Positions 7,834 to 16,948 of a stretch of 64,000 bases of DNA are shown piece by piece. Origin of the DNA: Pseudomonas fluorescens (lineage in GTDB: Bacteria; Pseudomonadota; Gammaproteobacteria; Pseudomonadales; Pseudomonadaceae); the NCBI RefSeq assembly GCF_018614655.1, contig NZ_JAGGOG010000006.1:124001-188000 (forward strand). Direction: 5' to 3'. The position numbers and the translations under genes are program-made. Position 1 is the stretch's first letter. Each line of letters begins with the position of its first letter. The notes below the pieces were generated by a model, which saw nothing but the letters and a program-made list of their open reading frames with translations, did not search any database and was not told the origin of the DNA.

Positions 7834-10209
7834 TTAGTGGGCAAACAGCGAGTTGCCTTTCTGCCCCGCCAGCTTCTCGGGCTTGATCAGGAACCGCGCC
7901 AGGGCCGGCAACAGCCACAGTGCGCCAAACATGTTCCACAACAACATGAAGGTCAGCATCAGGCCCATGTCGGCCTGGAACTTGATGGCCGAGAAAATCC
8001 AGGTCGCCACGCCAATCGCCAGACACAAGCCGGTGAACAGCACGGCTTTACCGGTGGACTTGAGCGTCTGGTAATAAGCCTCTTGCAGCGGCAAACCAGC
8101 CCGCAGGAAACTCTCCAGACGGCTGTAGATGTAGATGCCGTAGTCGACACCAATCCCCACCCCCAGCGCCACCACCGGCAAGGTCGCGACCTTGACGCCA
8201 ATGCCCATGAATGCCATCAGCGCGTTGCCCAGCACCGAGGTCAACACCAGCGGCAGCACGATGCACAAGGTCGCCGCCCACGAACGGAAGGTGATCATGC
8301 ACATGGTCGCCACACACAGGTAGACCAGGATCAGGATGGTCAGCTCCGACTCCTTGATCACCTCGTTGGTGGCGGCTTCGATCCCGGCGTTACCGGCGGC
8401 GAGGATGAATTCCAGGCCGTCCTTGTTGTTTTCCTTGGCGAACTCTTGCACCGCGTGCACGGCGCGGTCGAGGGTTTCGGCCTTGTGGTCGTTGAGGAAC
8501 ACCAGCACCGGCGCCAGGGAGCAATTGTTGTTGTACAGACCGTCGGCGCGGGCGATGGAGTTATTCAGCACATCGGGGTTACGCGACAAGGTTTCCCATT
8601 TCAGGTTGCCCTCGTTCATGCCCTTGATCATCTGCTTGGACACGGTCACCAACGAGATGGCCGACTGCACGCCCTCGGTGTTCTGCATTTTCCACATCAA
8701 CTGGTCGATGGGCGCCATGGCTTCATAGCGCGAGCAGCCCTCGGACTTGGTCTTGACCATCACCACCAGCACGTCGGAGCTGGTGGAGTAATTGTTGATG
8801 ATGAAGGTGTTGTCCTTGTTGTAGCGCGAGTCAGGACGCAGTTCCGGCGCGCCCTGGTCAAGGTCGCCGATTTTCAGGTTCTGGCTGTACCAGAGGCCGC
8901 CGCCGAAGGCGATCAGCGCGAGGAAAATCGAGACGGGTGCGACTTTGGGGCTGGCGAATTTCGACAGCAGACGCCAGAAAGCATGCTCGCGGGTCGCGTC
9001 CTTCTTGCTGCGCTCGATGGCGCGCTTGCTGATGCCGACATAGGAAATCGCCACCGGCAGCAGAATCAGGTTGGTAAACACGATGACCGCCACACCCACC
9101 GAGGCGCCGATGGCCAATTCGCGGATCACACCGATGTCGATGATCAGCAAGGTGATAAAGCCCACCGCGTCGGCAAGGATCGCGATCATCCCAGGCAAAA
9201 ACAGCTGGCGGAAAGTACGGCGGGCGGCGGTCAGGGCGTTATCGGCATCACTGGATTGCAGGGCGATGCCGTTGATCTTCTGCACCCCGTGGGAAATGCC
9301 GATGGCGAAGATCAGGAACGGCACCAGCATCGAGTAAGGATCCAGCCCGAAACCCAGGGCATGCATCAACCCCAGTTGCCAGACCACCGCCACCAGCGTG
9401 GTAATCAACACCGCAATGGTGCTGCGGATGCACCAGGTGAACCAGTACAACAGCACCAAGGTGATGACAAAGGCGATGCCGAAGAACAGCACCACCATGA
9501 TCAGGCCATCGATCAGGTCGCCGACTTTCTTGGCGAAACCGACGATATGGATCTGCACGTTGGGGTTCTGGGCCTGGAACTTGCTGCGGATCTTGTCTTC
9601 AAGCTCGTGGGAAAATTTCTGGTAGTCCAGGGCCAGCAACTTGCCCTGGTCTTGCGGGTCCGGGTAGGACTCCAGCAGCGGGATATCGACAATGCTCGAC
9701 TTGAAGTCGTTGGACACCAACCGCCCGACCTGCCCGGACTTGAGCACGTTGTTGCGCAACTGGTCGAGGCTTTCCGGGGAGCCGTTGTAGCTTTGCGGGA
9801 TCACTTCGCCGCCGGCAAAACCTTCTTCGGTCACCTCAGTCCAGCGCACGCTGGGGCTCCACAAGGACTTGAGGCCAGAGCGATCAACGCCGGAGATGTA
9901 GAACACCTCGTCGTTGATCTGGCGCAGGGTCTCCATGTAGTCCTTCGTGAAGATGTCGCCATCCTTGGCCTCCACCGAGATCCGCACCGTGTTGCCCAGG
10001 TTCGCCAGGTCGTTACGGTGCTCCATCATCTTCTCGATGAAGGGATGTTTGAGGGGGATCATTTTTTCGAAGCTGGTAGATGGCCGGATCAGCGTCGCCT
10101 GCCAGAACAGAAACACGCTGACCAGCAGGCAGATGACGATCACTGCCGGGCGGTTGTTGAAAATCAGGCGCTCGAGAAACGTCGCCTTGTCGTTGTGATG
10201 ACTACTCAT
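7834..10209 (-). CDS. RND-superfamily (MMPL/HpnN-like) transporter
   Basis: 791 residues with the two-fold RND layout: TM1 near residues 20-38, a large periplasmic loop, a TM bundle (about 240-400), a second loop, and a second bundle near the C-terminus. Motifs include PFLIFAIGISHGVQKING and the second-half GVGIGVDYGIYIYSRLE. Members of this MMPL/sterol-sensing-domain group move lipids or hydrophobic molecules by proton antiport in the inner membrane. RBS GGGGAT precedes the ATG. It lies 18 bp after the YCF48-type gene, so they form an operon; this pair is commonly linked in Pseudomonas to DUF1302/DUF1329 genes, which are absent here. Cargo unknown; a long-chain lipid or acyl compound is plausible given the neighbours. 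Confidence 0.88.
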   Translation of the reverse strand: MSSHHNDKATFLERLIFNNRPAVIVICLLVSVFLFWQATLIRPSTSFEKMIPLKHPFIEKMMEHRNDLANLGNTVRISVEAKDGDIFTKDYMETLRQINDEVFYISGVDRSGLKSLWSPSVRWTEVTEEGFAGGEVIPQSYNGSPESLDQLRNNVLKSGQVGRLVSNDFKSSIVDIPLLESYPDPQDQGKLLALDYQKFSHELEDKIRSKFQAQNPNVQIHIVGFAKKVGDLIDGLIMVVLFFGIAFVITLVLLYWFTWCIRSTIAVLITTLVAVVWQLGLMHALGFGLDPYSMLVPFLIFAIGISHGVQKINGIALQSSDADNALTAARRTFRQLFLPGMIAILADAVGFITLLIIDIGVIRELAIGASVGVAVIVFTNLILLPVAISYVGISKRAIERSKKDATREHAFWRLLSKFASPKVAPVSIFLALIAFGGGLWYSQNLKIGDLDQGAPELRPDSRYNKDNTFIINNYSTSSDVLVVMVKTKSEGCSRYEAMAPIDQLMWKMQNTEGVQSAISLVTVSKQMIKGMNEGNLKWETLSRNPDVLNNSIARADGLYNNNCSLAPVLVFLNDHKAETLDRAVHAVQEFAKENNKDGLEFILAAGNAGIEAATNEVIKESELTILILVYLCVATMCMITFRSWAATLCIVLPLVLTSVLGNALMAFMGIGVKVATLPVVALGVGIGVDYGIYIYSRLESFLRAGLPLQEAYYQTLKSTGKAVLFTGLCLAIGVATWIFSAIKFQADMGLMLTFMLLWNMFGALWLLPALARFLIKPEKLAGQKGNSLFAH

Positions 10210-10227
10210 TTGATCCCCGCCTTCTTA

Positions 10228-11280
10228 TTATTTTGAGAGCTCGGCACCGGCTGGCGTGGCGACACGAACGCCACCCTGCCCCACCAGAATCAAGTTGCCG
10301 TTGCCCGCCGCCGTGACCGCCGATAACGAAATACGGTCCGCACGATTGAATACGCTGAAGGTCAGGCCATCGTCGTGGCTCACTACCACGCTGCCGCCGT
10401 TACCGACCACCACCAGGGAACCATCATCGAGCAGGGTCGCCCCTGACAAACCGAACTCCAGGGCACCACGGGCGGCATTCAACTCCACCGGAGCCCAGGT
10501 GCTGCCGAAATCCGTGGAGCGAAACAGGTTGCCGCGCAGGCCGTAGGCCAACAGGGTCTTGGGCTGCGCAGTGCCGATCACACCGAACAACGAACCCTCG
10601 TAGGGACCTTCGAGTTTTTCCCAGGTTTGCCCGTCGTCGCCGGAGCGGAACATGCTGCCCTGCTCGCCGACGATAAACAGGCCGGCGTCTTTCACGTAGG
10701 CGATGGCGTTGAGGTGGTATTGGTCTTCGTTGTCCAGGCGATCGCTGACGTCGTCCCAGGTCTTGCCGCCGTCGGTGGTTTCGATCAGCGCACCGTAGGC
10801 GCCCACGGCAAAACCGTTGCTGGCGTCCTTGAACCACACGTCCAACAGCGGTGCTTCGCGCTTGAGGTCTTGAAATTGTTGGGTCCAGGTCGCACCGCCA
10901 TCGGTACTGGCGAGAATCTGCGCGTCATGGCCCACGGCCCAACCTTGTTTGTCATCGACAAAAAACACGGCGGTGAGCAGTTGGCGGGTGGGGACCTTGG
11001 CCTGGGTCCAAGTTGCGCCCTGGTCATCGGAATAGAGGATGTGCCCGCGATCACCGACGGCCACCAGGCGCTTGCCAGCATGGACCACGTCGATCATCAG
11101 GCTTTTGGCGGCCTTGACCGATTCAATGGCAAATACCGCCGGTGCGGCGGTATCGCCAGCGGCATGGGCCGGTATCGACAACGCGAAAGCCCCCAGCAGC
11201 GAGAGCGCTGTGGCCAGCAACGCGACCCTGCGCGCGGCTCGCGGGCGGCAAACCACCCCACCCATGACAGGCTCACTCAT
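10228..11280 (-). CDS. Exported YCF48/BNR-repeat beta-propeller protein
   Basis: 350 residues. ATG at 11280 (MSEPVMGG) is chosen over 11295 because GGGAGAAAGG lies at proper distance. An N-terminal signal segment (VALLATALSLLGAFALSIPAHA) is followed by repeated propeller blades with BNR-type motifs such as SDDQGATW, STDGGATW, TTDGGKTW, SGDDGQTW and STDFGSTW. It resembles YCF48 (photosystem II assembly factor Hcf136-like), but in pseudomonads it accompanies an RND exporter and is probably a periplasmic partner of it. The RND gene starts 18 bp downstream. The role is inferred from linkage only. Confidence 0.85.
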   Translation of the reverse strand: MSEPVMGGVVCRPRAARRVALLATALSLLGAFALSIPAHAAGDTAAPAVFAIESVKAAKSLMIDVVHAGKRLVAVGDRGHILYSDDQGATWTQAKVPTRQLLTAVFFVDDKQGWAVGHDAQILASTDGGATWTQQFQDLKREAPLLDVWFKDASNGFAVGAYGALIETTDGGKTWDDVSDRLDNEDQYHLNAIAYVKDAGLFIVGEQGSMFRSGDDGQTWEKLEGPYEGSLFGVIGTAQPKTLLAYGLRGNLFRSTDFGSTWAPVELNAARGALEFGLSGATLLDDGSLVVVGNGGSVVVSHDDGLTFSVFNRADRISLSAVTAAGNGNLILVGQGGVRVATPAGAELSK

Positions 11281-11509
11281 AGACCTTTCTCCCATTTATT
11301 ATTGTTAGGTCGTCTTGCTGCCCAAGGCTTCTATGGGCCAGGACAGCGTCCTGAAACCTGCAATCTAGAGCCCCTTGGGGAAGCAGGGCCATCCTATCGG
11401 GCTTTGGAATCGTCTGACAATCAGCGCTACGTTATGTTTTGTTAACTAAAGGCCGTGCACGTGCGGGCTGAATGTAGCGGTATTCGCCGGGATGATCCCT
11501 CTCGCTAAT

Positions 11510-11553
11510 GAATTTTTATTCCATCTATTGAATTAAGGGAATTTTTATTCCAT
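11510..11553. promoter_or_regulatory. Two identical 15-bp repeats, candidate operator
   Basis: GAATTTTTATTCCAT occurs at 11510-11524 and again at 11539-11553, a 29-bp period, inside an AT-rich stretch 42 bp upstream of the Gfo/Idh/MocA gene. The second copy extends to GGAATTTTTATTCC, an inverted GGAAT/ATTCC motif of the sort bound by RpiR-type sugar regulators. The regulator is not in the window. The rest of 11281-11594 (between the divergent genes) shows no other feature. Confidence 0.5.
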
Positions 11554-11594
11554 AAATAGCCTTCCTGAAAACAATAATCCAAAGGACCATGGCT

Positions 11595-12710
11595 ATGCGC
11601 GAACTCGGAATCGGCCTGATCGGCACGGGCTTTATGGGCCGTGCCCACGCCCTGGCCTTCAACAATGCCCGGGCGGTGTTTGAACTGCCGGTGAACCTCA
11701 AGCTGGCCGCCCTGGCCGATGCCGACACTGAGCGTGCCCAGCGCTGCGCCACCGCCTGGGGATTTGCCCAGGCTCATGGCGATTGGCAGCAGTTGATCGA
11801 CGATCCCAAGGTCGACCTCGTCGCCATCACCACCCCCAATCACTTGCACTACCCCATGGCCATGGCGGCCCTGGCAGCGGGTAAGGCGGTGTATTGCGAA
11901 AAACCCCTGGCGATCAGCCTGGAGCAAGCCGATGCCATGCGCCGTGCCGCCAGTACGGCCGGGGTGGTGACGCGGGTCGGTTACAACTACCAGCACAACC
12001 CGATGATCGGCCTGGCGCGGCAAATGATCGACAACGGCGAGTTGGGCGAGATCATCAGCTTCCAGGGTGAGTTCAGTGAAGATTTCATGGCCGATCCAAC
12101 GTCGCCCTGGTCATGGCGCTGCGAAGTGGGACATGCCGGTGGTGCCTTGGCGGACTTGGGCAGTCATCTGTTGTCCATGGCGCGCTTTCTGGTGGGGGAT
12201 GTGCAGAGTGTCTGCGCCGATACCCAGACCGTTCACCGCCATCGCCCTGCCACGCCTGGCGGCACGGAACTGCGGGAGATCGCCGTGGACGATCAGGTGC
12301 ATGCCTTGTTGCGCTTTGCCAACGGCGCGCGCGGCACGGTCAGCAGCAGTTGGCTCAAGCATGGGTACAAGAACCACCTGAGTTTTGAAATCAGCGGCAC
12401 CCAAGGAACACTCGTATTTGATCAGGAGCGGTTGAATGAGCTGCGGCTGTTTCGTGCAGGCCAGGATGGCTTCCAGCGCTTGCTGGCCGGCCCCGCCCTG
12501 CCCGGCTATGCGGCGTTCAGCCCGGCTGCTGGGCATCAATTGGGGTACAACGAGCTCAAGACGCTGGAGGTGCAAGAGTTGATCATGGCGCTGGCCGGCC
12601 AGGGTACGGACGGCACCGACTTTGAAGCAGCGTGGCAGGTTGAGCGGCTGGCAACGGCGATTCGCGTGGCGGCGCGGGAAGAGCGTTGGGTCAGGATTGA
12701 TGAGGTCTGA
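11595..12710 (+). CDS. Gfo/Idh/MocA-family oxidoreductase
   Basis: About 371 residues. Of two in-frame ATGs (11589, 11595) the second has AAAGGA 8 nt upstream, the first only 2 nt, so 11595 is preferred. Rossmann motif GLIGTGFMGRAHA near the N-terminus binds NAD(P); TTPNHLHYPMA and the EKPLA motif (Lys of the conserved catalytic EKP) follow; the C-terminal alpha/beta domain begins with GGALADLGSHLL. The family oxidises or epimerises sugars, inositols and derivatives. It stands alone between divergent and convergent neighbours and is probably controlled by the repeated operator-like sequence upstream. Substrate not determinable. Confidence 0.88.
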   Translation: MRELGIGLIGTGFMGRAHALAFNNARAVFELPVNLKLAALADADTERAQRCATAWGFAQAHGDWQQLIDDPKVDLVAITTPNHLHYPMAMAALAAGKAVYCEKPLAISLEQADAMRRAASTAGVVTRVGYNYQHNPMIGLARQMIDNGELGEIISFQGEFSEDFMADPTSPWSWRCEVGHAGGALADLGSHLLSMARFLVGDVQSVCADTQTVHRHRPATPGGTELREIAVDDQVHALLRFANGARGTVSSSWLKHGYKNHLSFEISGTQGTLVFDQERLNELRLFRAGQDGFQRLLAGPALPGYAAFSPAAGHQLGYNELKTLEVQELIMALAGQGTDGTDFEAAWQVERLATAIRVAAREERWVRIDEV

Positions 12711-12726
12711 AGCCCAGCGATGATCC

Positions 12727-12787
12727 AATGTGGGAGTTGCTTGTGTGGGAGCGGGCTTGCTCGCTCCCACACAAGCCCGCCCACATT
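12727..12787. repeat. REP palindrome
   Basis: Nested palindrome built on tgtgggagcgggcttgctcg and its complement, with outer arms aatgtggg/cccacatt. Lies between the convergent oxidoreductase and acyl-CoA ligase genes and can form a strong cruciform or hairpin that may stop transcription from both sides. Confidence 0.8.
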
Positions 12788-12817
12788 GAGAACTCGGTGT
12801 TTGATAGATCGATGCTG

Positions 12818-14521
12818 TTAGCGCAACGCCCTGCGCAGCACCTTGCCCACCGTGGTCTTGGGCAATTCGAGGGTGCGGAACTCCACGTACCGCGGCACCT
12901 TGTACCCCGTCAGGTATTCCCGGCAGTGGGCGAGGATTTGTTCTTGGGTCAGGCTCGGGTCCTTGCGCACCACGATGATTTTCACCCGTTCACCCGTGAC
13001 GCCATCTTCCACGCCAATCGCCGCCACTTCCCCAACCCCCGGATGCAGCGCCACCACGTCTTCAATCTCATTGGGGTACACGTTGAAGCCCGAGACCAGG
13101 ATCATGTCCTTTTTGCGATCCACCAGGCGGATGTAACCCTGCTCGTTCATCACCCCGATATCGCCGGTGGACAACCAGCCCTCGGCATCCAGCACCTCGG
13201 CGGTTTCCGCAGGCCGTTGCCAGTAACCCTGCATCACCTGCGGGCCGCGCACCTGCAATTCACCTTGCTCGCCGACCTCCGCCAGTTCGCCGTCTTCGCG
13301 GATAAACCGTACCCAGGTCGACGGCAACGGCACGCCGATGCTGCCGGTGAACTCCATGTCACGCATCCGTGAGATATCGATGGGGCTGATGCTCACCACC
13401 GGCGAGCACTCCGTCAGGCCGTAGCCTTCGATAATCGGCAGCCCGGTGACCTCCTTCCAGCGCTTGGCCACGGCTGTGTGGGTGGCCATGCCGCCGGCAA
13501 TCACCATCCGCAGGTCGGAGAAATCCCGCGCGCAGAATTCCTTGTTTTCCAGCAGGCCGTTGAACAACGTATTGACGCCGGCAATGCCGTTGAAGCGCTC
13601 TTTGCGCAGGATCATCTGCACCCGTTTCACGTCCCGAGGGTTGGCGATCAAAATGTTGCGCCCGCCCAGGTACATGAACATCAGGCAATTCACCGTCAGG
13701 GAAAAGATGTGGTAGAGCGGCAACAGGGTGACGTTGGTTTCCTGTTTGTCCTGATCCAATTGATCACCCACCCAGGCCTTGGCCTGCAGCAGGTTGGCGA
13801 TGATATTGCGATGGCTGAGCATCACGCCCTTGGCGTCGCCGGTGGTGCCGCCGGTGTATTGCAGGAAGGCCAGGTCTTCGCGATCCATCGCCACCGGAAG
13901 GTAGGTCAAGCCCCGCCCCTGTCTGAGCACCGTGTTGAAGCGCACCGCGCCCGGCAGGTTGAAGCTCGGCACTTGTTTCTGCACGCTGCGCAGAATGAAG
14001 TTCATCGCCGCACCCTTGAAGGTGCCGAGCAAGTCGCCAATGGCTGCCACCACCACGCGCTTGACCGTACTGGTGGCCACGACCTTTTCCAGGGTGTGGG
14101 CGAAGTTCTCGAAGATCACCAGGGTTTCGGCGCCGCTGTCCTTGAGCAAATGCTGGAGTTCGCGGGCGGTGTACAGCGGGTTGACGTTGACCACCACCGC
14201 GCCGGCCAGGATCGTGCCCAGCAGGCAGATCGGGTACTGCAAGCAGTTGGGCATCATCAGCGCCACCCGGTCGCCCTTTTTCACGCCCTGAGCCTGCAAC
14301 CAGGCCGCAAACGCAATGCCCTGCACCTGCCAGTCGGCGTAGGTCATCTCGGTGCCGATGCTGACGTAAGCCACGCGCTCACGAAATTTTTGCAGGTGCT
14401 CCAGGAACACCTCGCGCAAGGACGGATAGTCCTCGATCCCGGCCTCGATATCCGCTGGCACACCGGGCAGATAGGCGTCCAACCAGATGCGTTCTGTTTG
14501 TTCCAGGCTTACAGCGTTCAT
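12818..14521 (-). CDS. Long-chain fatty-acid-CoA ligase (FadD-like)
   Basis: 567 residues, close to the usual FadD length. Start at 14521 (MNAVSLEQ) has AAGGAG 7 nt upstream; longer in-frame starts lack this. Adenylate-forming motifs are all present: P-loop YTGGTTGDAKGVMLSH, YGLTECSPV, STGDIG, and the C-terminal VSGFNVYPNEIE and KTTVGKVLRR with the catalytic Lys. It activates fatty acids with ATP and CoA at the inner membrane. It is the last gene of a minus-strand run with thiolase 31 bp upstream. Probably one of several FadD paralogues in the genome, serving the alkane/lipid block. Acyl-chain specificity is inferred. Confidence 0.92.
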   Translation of the reverse strand: MNAVSLEQTERIWLDAYLPGVPADIEAGIEDYPSLREVFLEHLQKFRERVAYVSIGTEMTYADWQVQGIAFAAWLQAQGVKKGDRVALMMPNCLQYPICLLGTILAGAVVVNVNPLYTARELQHLLKDSGAETLVIFENFAHTLEKVVATSTVKRVVVAAIGDLLGTFKGAAMNFILRSVQKQVPSFNLPGAVRFNTVLRQGRGLTYLPVAMDREDLAFLQYTGGTTGDAKGVMLSHRNIIANLLQAKAWVGDQLDQDKQETNVTLLPLYHIFSLTVNCLMFMYLGGRNILIANPRDVKRVQMILRKERFNGIAGVNTLFNGLLENKEFCARDFSDLRMVIAGGMATHTAVAKRWKEVTGLPIIEGYGLTECSPVVSISPIDISRMRDMEFTGSIGVPLPSTWVRFIREDGELAEVGEQGELQVRGPQVMQGYWQRPAETAEVLDAEGWLSTGDIGVMNEQGYIRLVDRKKDMILVSGFNVYPNEIEDVVALHPGVGEVAAIGVEDGVTGERVKIIVVRKDPSLTQEQILAHCREYLTGYKVPRYVEFRTLELPKTTVGKVLRRALR

Positions 14522-14552
14522 GGCAGTCTCCTTGTTGTTGTTTTTGGTAGAG

Positions 14553-15851
14553 CTACTTTTCGACAATGGCCGTGATGCCCAATCCACCGGCGGCGCAAAT
14601 CGAAATCAAGCCTCGACCGCCGCCCCGCTGATGGATCATCTTGGCCAACGCCGCCAGTTGCCGGCCACCGGTGGCGGCGAATGGGTGACCGCAGCCCAGG
14701 GACCCACCGTTGACGTTCATCCTGGCGCGATCAATCACGCCCAAGGGCGCGTCCAGGCCCAGGCGTTCGCGGCAATAATCAGCGTTTTCCCAGGCCTTGA
14801 GCGTACACAACACCTGGGCGGCGAAGGCTTCGTGGATCTCGAAGAAATCAAAGTCGGCGAAACTCAGGCCTTCGCGCTTGAGCATCCTTGACACCGCGTA
14901 GGCCGGGGCCATCAGCAAGCCTTCGCTGCCGTCGACAAAATTGACCGCGGCTGTCTCGCCGGTACGCAGGTAGGCCAGCACTGGCAAGCCTCGTTCGGCG
15001 GCCCACGCCTCGCTGGCCAACAGCACTACCGAGGCACCGTCGGTCAATGGTGTGGAATTGCCCGCCGTGAGCGTGCCATTTTGACGGTCGTAGGCCGGGG
15101 ACAGGCCGGCAAGCTTTTCCAGGCTGGTGTCGGCCCGCAGGTTGTTGTCCCGAGCCAGGCCGCGGTAAGGGCTGATCAGGTCGTCGAAGAAACCACGCTG
15201 ATAGGCTGCATCCAGTCGCTGGTGGCTGGTGAGGGTCAATTCGTCCTGGGCCAGACGCTTGATCTGCCAGCGCTTGGCCATTTCTTCACAGTGCTCGCCC
15301 ATGGACAGGCCGGTACGCGGTTCGCCATTGCGCGGCAATAGCGGCTTGAAAAACATCGACGGGCGCACGCTCAACAAGCTGCGCAATTTAGCGCCGGTGC
15401 CCTTGGCACGGTTGGCCGAAAGCAAAGTGCGGCGCAGGGATTCATTGATACCGATCGGCGCATCGGAGGTGGTGTCGGCGCCCCCGGCAATGCCCACTTC
15501 GATCTGGCCAAGGGCGATTTTGTTGGCCACCAGCAAGGCCGCTTCCAGGCCGGTACCGCAGGCTTGCTGCAGGTCGTAGGCCGGGGTTTCGGGGGACAGC
15601 GTGGTAGACAGCAGGCTTTCCCGGGCCAGGTTGAAATCCCGGGAATGCTTAATCACCGCTCCGGCGGCGAACTCACCGAGACGCTGGCCGTGGAGGTTGT
15701 AGCGGTCCACCAGACCTTGCAAGGCGGCGACCAGCAGGCCCTGGTTGCTGTCATGGGCGTACACCGTGTTGGAGCGGGCAAACGGAATGCGGTTACCGCC
15801 GATAATCGCAACGCGACGGGTCGGCGCGGGATTGAAGCTGTAGTCACTCAT
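14553..15851 (-). CDS. Acetyl-CoA C-acyltransferase (thiolase, FadI-like)
   Basis: 432 residues, the longer thiolase type (FadI ~436). Nucleophile Cys98 lies in QQACGTGLEA; the catalytic His is in EIHEAFAAQ and the second Cys/His set in NGGSLGCGHPFAATG near the C-terminus. It cleaves 3-ketoacyl-CoA to acetyl-CoA in beta-oxidation. Gene order thiolase then fadD, with MaoC/FabG-like genes on the other side of an inverted repeat, suggests a complete modified beta-oxidation set: MaoC-type hydration and FabG-type dehydrogenation replacing FadB/FadJ. Recognised from catalytic motifs; chain-length preference unknown. Confidence 0.92.
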   Translation of the reverse strand: MSDYSFNPAPTRRVAIIGGNRIPFARSNTVYAHDSNQGLLVAALQGLVDRYNLHGQRLGEFAAGAVIKHSRDFNLARESLLSTTLSPETPAYDLQQACGTGLEAALLVANKIALGQIEVGIAGGADTTSDAPIGINESLRRTLLSANRAKGTGAKLRSLLSVRPSMFFKPLLPRNGEPRTGLSMGEHCEEMAKRWQIKRLAQDELTLTSHQRLDAAYQRGFFDDLISPYRGLARDNNLRADTSLEKLAGLSPAYDRQNGTLTAGNSTPLTDGASVVLLASEAWAAERGLPVLAYLRTGETAAVNFVDGSEGLLMAPAYAVSRMLKREGLSFADFDFFEIHEAFAAQVLCTLKAWENADYCRERLGLDAPLGVIDRARMNVNGGSLGCGHPFAATGGRQLAALAKMIHQRGGGRGLISICAAGGLGITAIVEK

Positions 15852-15914
15852 GGATGGCTCTCATTTTGGAAATCAATACGTAGCCCTCGTCAACGTCGTC
15901 ATCGTCATGTCGTC

Positions 15915-16029
15915 GTAGCAGCTGTCGAGCGCCAGCGAGGCTGCGTATGGCCGCACCGCTGCCATTGCGCCGGGCGCTGAAACCGAGTTGCTCCTGTACG
16001 CAGCCTCGCTGGCGCTCGGCAGCTGCTAC
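15915..16029. repeat. Inverted repeat with 33-bp arms
   Basis: Arms 15915-15947 and 15997-16029 are reverse complements with one mismatch, spaced by 49 bp. Same general design as 5069-5200. Just after it two copies of gggggttac stand in tandem (about 16027-16050). It separates the maoC/fabG-like pair from the thiolase/fadD pair. Confidence 0.85.
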
Positions 16030-16061
16030 GGGGGTTACGGGGGTTACGGGGCGGGTGACTG

Positions 16062-16946
16062 TCATCTGGCAGTCCAGATAAACAGGCCGCGCATATGGGG
16101 TTTGTCACCCGCAAAATTACGTACTTCAAACTCGCGGCGCGGGCCGGTCGCCGGGGCATTCCACAGTGCAACCTGGCCGGGCAGGAAGATCGGCAGTTTG
16201 AAATCGCAATGGGCCTGAGCGATGTCCAGCCCACCCGGCGGTTGCTGGGCCGCCAGCGCGCGACCGAGGGTCCACATGCCGTGGGCGATGGCCCGGCGAA
16301 AGCCGAACAAGCGGGCGCCGATCACCGAGGTGTGAATCGGGTTGTAGTCACCGCAAACCCTGGCAAACCGTCGCCCCAGATCAGCCGGCAACACCCAGCG
16401 CTGGGTGCGGGCCAGGCCTTGCGTCTCCAGCGGCAAGGCATCCCCCCAGGGCTCGCCCACCGGTGAGGCAATATCACGGCGCAAATACAGGCTGTCGCTC
16501 TCCCACACCAATGCGCCTGCGCTGTAGGCGCGGGTGGCGATGCTCAGGGCCTGGCCCTTGGGATGGGCGACCCAACGTTCGCAATACACCTCCAAACGCA
16601 GGGCCTGGCCCTCCTCCAGCCGCTGATGCTGACGAATGCGATTGGCCAGGTGCACCATGCCGCTGGCCGGGTATGGAAAGCTCGGATGGGTCAGCAACAT
16701 CAAGTGCAGCGGGAACGCCAGCATATGGGGATAGGACAGCGGCACTCCTTGCTCACGGCGAAAACCACAGGCCCGGCCGTAAGCGGCGATACCGGCGGTG
16801 GACAACTCCACCGCCGAGCGCACCAGCCGCTCCTTGGGCAACGTCGGTGGGCCGTCAAGCTTGGGTTTGCGCAAGGCCCGCACCCCACTCCACAACAGTT
16901 GGTTGCGGGACGGCGGCGGGTCGATAATCTGCGTCACATAATCCAT
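16062..16946 (-). CDS. MaoC-type hotdog dehydratase
   Basis: 294 residues from ATG 16946 (MDYVTQII), preceded by GGGAG; a longer start overlaps the upstream gene and has no RBS. The C-terminal half carries the R-hydratase signature: GDYNPIHTS with catalytic Asp/His, then FRRAIAHGMWTLGRAL. The N-terminal half looks like a degenerate second hotdog, as in two-domain MaoC proteins (HTD2-like). Expected reaction: reversible hydration of trans-2-enoyl-CoA to 3-hydroxyacyl-CoA. It follows the FabG-like gene by only 2 bp, so the two enzymes are co-produced and act on successive intermediates. Confidence 0.88.
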   Translation of the reverse strand: MDYVTQIIDPPPSRNQLLWSGVRALRKPKLDGPPTLPKERLVRSAVELSTAGIAAYGRACGFRREQGVPLSYPHMLAFPLHLMLLTHPSFPYPASGMVHLANRIRQHQRLEEGQALRLEVYCERWVAHPKGQALSIATRAYSAGALVWESDSLYLRRDIASPVGEPWGDALPLETQGLARTQRWVLPADLGRRFARVCGDYNPIHTSVIGARLFGFRRAIAHGMWTLGRALAAQQPPGGLDIAQAHCDFKLPIFLPGQVALWNAPATGPRREFEVRNFAGDKPHMRGLFIWTAR

Positions 16947-16948
16947 GG

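Noticed and set aside
7738-10236. 832-codon open frame on the plus strand
   Set aside because: Antisense to the RND transporter; composition is a His/Gln/Arg-rich shadow typical of high-GC third-position bias, with no RBS or family motif.
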